The position numbers were made by a program, and so were the translations under genes. Below, piece by piece: positions 6,383 through 8,718 of a stretch of DNA of 8,718 nucleotides (positions are counted from its first letter, which is position 1; the number at the start of each line of letters is the position of its first letter). The stretch is from CADEEX01 sp040081555 (GTDB taxonomy: Bacteria > Acidobacteriota > Vicinamibacteria > Vicinamibacterales > CAVVIG01), in contig JBEBGG010000142.1 of the NCBI GenBank assembly GCA_040081555.1, forward strand, positions 1 through 8,718. Direction: 5' to 3'. A model generated the notes under the pieces. The model was not told the origin of the DNA. It searched no databases and worked only from the letters and a program-made list of their open reading frames with translations.

Positions 6383-7812
6383 CGGCGACCGCCGTGTCGG
6401 GGCGGGCCGCCCCGACGCGGCTCTTGTGGCCGGCGTTGCCGCGCTGGCGGAGACGGTCGTGACTCTGGAGTCTGGCGCCGAGGCACCGGCGGAGACAGGG
6501 GCGTCGTCGGTCGCGGCTGATAGCTCTCGACATATACCGACGGACCCGCCGGCAGTGCGGCGACTCGCTGAGCCGCTGGAGCCACCGCGCGCTTGCGGCG
6601 CTCGAAGAATCCTGGCGCTGGCTCAAGGTCTCGCGTCGTTGCCTCCTTCGAAAGTCGATCGAACATATCGAGGTACTTACGTTCGATGACCGGCCAGTCG
6701 TAGTGGTCGCGATAGAACTGTCGACCGTTCTTGCCAAGCCCGCCGGCGATCCAGCGATTGTGCTCGAGTGCCCGCAGGCTTTCCACGAACTCGCGTTCAC
6801 TGTCGTAGTAGAGCCCGGCATTGCTGCGAATGCACTGTCCTTTGAGCACGTCGCATCTGGCGTTGGCGAGCACGGGCCGGCCGAGCGCCCATGCCTCCAG
6901 GGCGACCATCGACAGGCTCTCGAAGTAGGACGGCATGAGGAGTACCTCGGCGCCGGCGATGGCGTCGAACTTGTCGACGTCGTCCAAGAAACCGAGGTGG
7001 CGGATGCGCGGATGTTTCGGAATGTCGAGAATCGAGTTGCCGATGAGCACCAGGGTCAGTCGGCCGGAGCCTTCCTTCAGGTACGTGCCGAAGTAGTCGA
7101 AGAGCTCCCTGCAACCCTTGTTCTCGTCAATGCGTCCGACGTACACGACAAATGGCCCACGAATATTGTGTTTCTGTCTGAATCTCGAGGGCTGCGTGTG
7201 CAGGGGGACCTCGGAACCGACGCCGACCACGACCGACGGCACTTGCTGGTTCCCGGCCAGCGCCTGAATCATGGTGCGCTCTTCCGGCGAGTTGTACATC
7301 AGCGCGCGGACGCCGCGGAAGATTGGTTCGAAGACCGAGAGGCCGATGGCTGAGTCGCGTTCTGCGGTCGGCACCAGTATGGTGCGTCCGCTGAGAGCGC
7401 GAATACCGTGATAGGCGTGCCAGTATCGGTAGCTGAAGAAGATGCAGTAGTCGAACTCAGCGCCGTGTCGCTTCAGGTGGTTGATGAGACCTGGGCTGGT
7501 CGGGCCCTCCGCATCGAGCCACTCGAGCTCGTCGGCGACCGAATGCTGTTGACTGAACACCAGTTCGGACAGCCGCCCGAAATGCAGGGGGTCGCGTTCG
7601 TGCTTCACCGGAAAGCGGCGCACGGTCAGGCCGTTGATCTGCTCAACACCGACTGGGAGTTCATTGCGCCACGTCACATAGTCGGTGGCGCATGTGGTCA
7701 GCACCTCGACAGTCGCATGGCGCGACAGGTGTTCAGCAATGTAGCGTGCATGAAGCTCGGCCCCACCGTTGACCGCAAGGCCGTAGCGCTGGACGACGAA
7801 GGCGAGTTTCAC
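6379..7812 (-). CDS. GT4-like glycosyltransferase A with disordered Pro/Arg-rich tail
   Basis: A 477-residue group 1 glycosyltransferase. Residues 1-390 form the GT-B enzyme: MKLAFVVQRYG and GGAE loop (16-19) at the start, the inter-domain segment VVVGVGSEVP (194-203), donor domain at VYVGRIDENKG (Arg227, Lys232), and the E-x7-E motif in FESLSMVALEA (Glu298, Glu306). Residues about 391-477 are an appended low-complexity region rich in Pro, Arg, Gly and Ala, ending in RRGGPPRHGGRR. It is likely disordered and absent from its paralogue at 4085-2763. The start is GTG, overlapping the preceding stop as GTGA; a short AAGGG lies only 2 bases upstream, too close to be a convincing ribosome site, so coupling is likely. 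The tail could bind an anionic partner or a scaffold, but this is inference. Sugar specificity is unknown. Confidence 0.92.
   Translation of the reverse strand: MKLAFVVQRYGLAVNGGAELHARYIAEHLSRHATVEVLTTCATDYVTWRNELPVGVEQINGLTVRRFPVKHERDPLHFGRLSELVFSQQHSVADELEWLDAEGPTSPGLINHLKRHGAEFDYCIFFSYRYWHAYHGIRALSGRTILVPTAERDSAIGLSVFEPIFRGVRALMYNSPEERTMIQALAGNQQVPSVVVGVGSEVPLHTQPSRFRQKHNIRGPFVVYVGRIDENKGCRELFDYFGTYLKEGSGRLTLVLIGNSILDIPKHPRIRHLGFLDDVDKFDAIAGAEVLLMPSYFESLSMVALEAWALGRPVLANARCDVLKGQCIRSNAGLYYDSEREFVESLRALEHNRWIAGGLGKNGRQFYRDHYDWPVIERKYLDMFDRLSKEATTRDLEPAPGFFERRKRAVAPAAQRVAALPAGPSVYVESYQPRPTTPLSPPVPRRQTPESRPSPPARQRRPQEPRRGGPPRHGGRR
6391..6421 (-). repeat. GC-rich inverted repeat (hairpin) just before glycosyltransferase B start
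   Basis: Two 13-base arms (6391-6403 and 6409-6421) match as inverted repeats at 12 of 13 positions around a 5-base loop; the inner 8 pairs (GTCGGGGC/GCCCCGAC) are perfect. In the - strand transcript the structure lies in the last codons of glycosyltransferase A, and its foot is 8 bases before the ATG of glycosyltransferase B (6382). No U-tract follows, so it does not look like an intrinsic terminator. It could hinder independent ribosome entry at B and enforce coupling. Seen directly as sequence; the function is inferred. Confidence 0.6.
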
Positions 7813-8717
7813 TGCCCTTGGTCGGAGGATCCGCTGTCGTCAGACGGTGAGTCATCGGAACTGTCGGCGTCCGGGTCAGCGACGCGATCGTGCGCGCTGA
7901 GGCTATGGGCTGACTCGCCGTGGCCGGGAGCGTTGGCGGCAGGCGACTGTTCACCCATGGCTGCAGCGGCCGACCCACCGCCTCTGCGTCCACGGCGCCG
8001 CCGCCGGCGGCGGCTACGCTGGCCCGGGCCCTCAGGAGACTCGCTTGCCGGCACAGAGGCGACGACGCCCTCCGGCGGGGGGGACGGCGCGTCGGGTGTT
8101 CGTGCCTCCGCTGTCTCGCGCGGCTCGCGTGGTTCCCTGGGCTCCCGCGGCTCCTTGGGTTCGCGGGATTCGCGTGGCTCACGCAATTCTCGTACGTCCC
8201 GCGGCTCGCGTGGTTCCCGCGGGCGGAACTCGCGGGGCTGATCGCGACTTTCACGGCGGTCGCCCCGCTCACGCCCTTCACGCGGTTCGCGGGCTGGCCG
8301 TGCTTCCTGCGGTACGGCTGCGACGCGTTCCTCGGCCGGCTTGTAGGCGACCACGCTTTCGAGCGCGCGTGCACGCCTTTCGTTGAACTCGAGTCGGCTC
8401 GTGACCGACTCGACGCTCATCTTGAGATTCTTCACTTCGATACCGAGTCGCGTGATTTCGACCACCAGGTTGTGGATGACCTCGTAGTGCAGTGCATCGA
8501 ACGTGTGCCGCGCTGCCTCATTCCTCGCTTCGCGCTCGGCGTGCATCGTGTTGAGGCGAGACTGAATGTTAAGCGCCTGAATCAGTGGATTCGGGTTGAA
8601 GAACAGTTTCAGCACCGGTAGCAGGAGCCTTCGGATGGTGCGCAGGGGCCCGCGGTGCGACTCGAACAGGGTCTGTTCTTCAAAGGAGTAGTTTGGCAGC
8701 TCCGGAGGTGCGTATGG
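7809..8717 (-). CDS. Unrecognised low-complexity protein with RE/P repeats and poly-Arg block, 5' partial
   Basis: I do not recognise this protein. Its frame is open to the right edge (302 codons visible), so the start is outside; the internal GTG at 8615 is not needed as a start. Numbered from the edge, residues 1-34 include EEQTLFESHRGPLRTIRRLL. Residues 30-55 form a hydrophobic/basic, perhaps amphipathic, segment (LLLPVLKLFFNPNPLIQALN). Residues about 56-125 are charged and heptad-like, possibly coiled coil. A disordered region follows: triplet REP-type repeats (about 142-201), a Pro/Ser/Ala linker, an arginine block SRRRRRRRGRRGGG (about 235-248), and an acidic Ser/Asp tail. No catalytic motif or convincing membrane helix is visible. 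Its stop overlaps the first glycosyltransferase start by 4 bases, so it belongs to the glycan operon. A scaffold or chain-organising role is speculative. That it is coding is well supported by the open frame and the overlap. Confidence 0.8.
   Translation of the reverse strand, partial: PYAPPELPNYSFEEQTLFESHRGPLRTIRRLLLPVLKLFFNPNPLIQALNIQSRLNTMHAEREARNEAARHTFDALHYEVIHNLVVEITRLGIEVKNLKMSVESVTSRLEFNERRARALESVVAYKPAEERVAAVPQEARPAREPREGRERGDRRESRDQPREFRPREPREPRDVRELREPRESREPKEPREPREPREPRETAEARTPDAPSPPPEGVVASVPASESPEGPGQRSRRRRRRRGRRGGGSAAAAMGEQSPAANAPGHGESAHSLSAHDRVADPDADSSDDSPSDDSGSSDQGQ
7997..8014. repeat. 18-base perfect palindrome in the poly-arginine codons
   Basis: The sequence GCCGCCGCCGGCGGCGGC is its own reverse complement. 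It arises where the poly-arginine block of the partial protein uses CGC codons followed by CGG codons. It could fold as a short hairpin in single strands, but codon composition explains it without invoking a site. Confidence 0.7.
8115..8294 (-). repeat. Degenerate 9-base tandem repeat encoding Arg-Glu-Pro triplets
   Basis: Read on the - strand this segment encodes REP, RES, REL, KEP and RDV triplets one after another, with a purer run of EPREPREPRE near the 3' half. The period is three codons (9 bases). The repeats are imperfect at both DNA and protein level and vary in synonymous positions. They keep the frame of the surrounding gene, so they are part of the protein and not an inserted element. 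Confidence 0.8.
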
Positions 8718-8718
8718 T

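Noticed and set aside
6391..6421. Hairpin as an intrinsic terminator
   Set aside because: No T-rich run follows on either strand and it lies within coding sequence before an overlapping gene start.
6267..6821. 184-residue - strand frame over the A/B junction
   Set aside because: It is out of frame with both glycosyltransferases, has no motif, and would overlap them completely.
7408..8241. 277-residue open frame on the + strand with Ser/Arg/Gly repeats
   Set aside because: It is antisense to glycosyltransferase A and the low-complexity gene; its SRGSRGS repeats are the mirror of the RE/P triplets, and no family motif is seen.
8115..8294. Tandem repeats as a CRISPR array or insertion element
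   Set aside because: The 9-base period, imperfect units, lack of spacers and maintained reading frame show protein-coding low complexity.
8613..8615. GTG as the start of the low-complexity protein
   Set aside because: The frame is open for 34 further codons to the right edge with plausible protein sequence (SHRGPLRTIRRLL), so the start lies outside.
7920..8621. 233-residue open frame on the + strand
   Set aside because: Antisense to the low-complexity gene in another frame; high GC keeps it free of stops, and it has no recognisable domain.

Overview
This 8.7 kb stretch is GC-rich and densely coding, with no RNA genes, CRISPR array, insertion sequence or intergenic stretch over 20 bases. It carries two convergent gene blocks. 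The left block (+ strand, about 1-2743) is a two-component system. It consists of the C-terminal 416 residues of a GAF/PAS sensor histidine kinase, followed 12 bases later by an NtrC-type response regulator (receiver, AAA+ ATPase, Fis-type helix-turn-helix). The right block (- strand, 8717 down to 2763) is a tightly packed operon. It starts with the C-terminal 302 residues of a low-complexity protein I do not recognise, followed by four GT4-like glycosyltransferases.

Organism: the style (high GC, NtrC-type regulator beside a glycosyltransferase operon, start codons without clear Shine-Dalgarno sequences) fits a free-living Gram-negative-type bacterium. Acidobacteriota or a similar soil lineage is plausible, but this is an impression and not a determination.

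In transcription order the glycosyltransferases are A (7812-6379), B (6382-5171), C (5167-4082) and D (4085-2763). A and D are clear paralogues, and B and C are clear paralogues, giving an A-B-B'-A' layout. Three of the four junctions in the block are 4-base stop/start overlaps (GTGA or ATGA) and the fourth is a 3-base gap, so translation is probably coupled. Together they look like the glycan-assembly part of a larger surface polysaccharide (capsule, exopolysaccharide or O-antigen) locus continuing to the right. Whether the two-component system controls this locus is only an inference from adjacency.

The points most worth following up are: a regulator whose sigma-54-contacting GAFTGA loop reads GAFEGA; the nested paralogue order; a 50-residue insertion between the two Rossmann domains of glycosyltransferase D; a strong hairpin directly before the start of B; and a polyampholytic protein with RE/P triplet repeats, a poly-arginine block and an acidic tail heading the visible operon. 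I found no complete, clearly unprecedented system.
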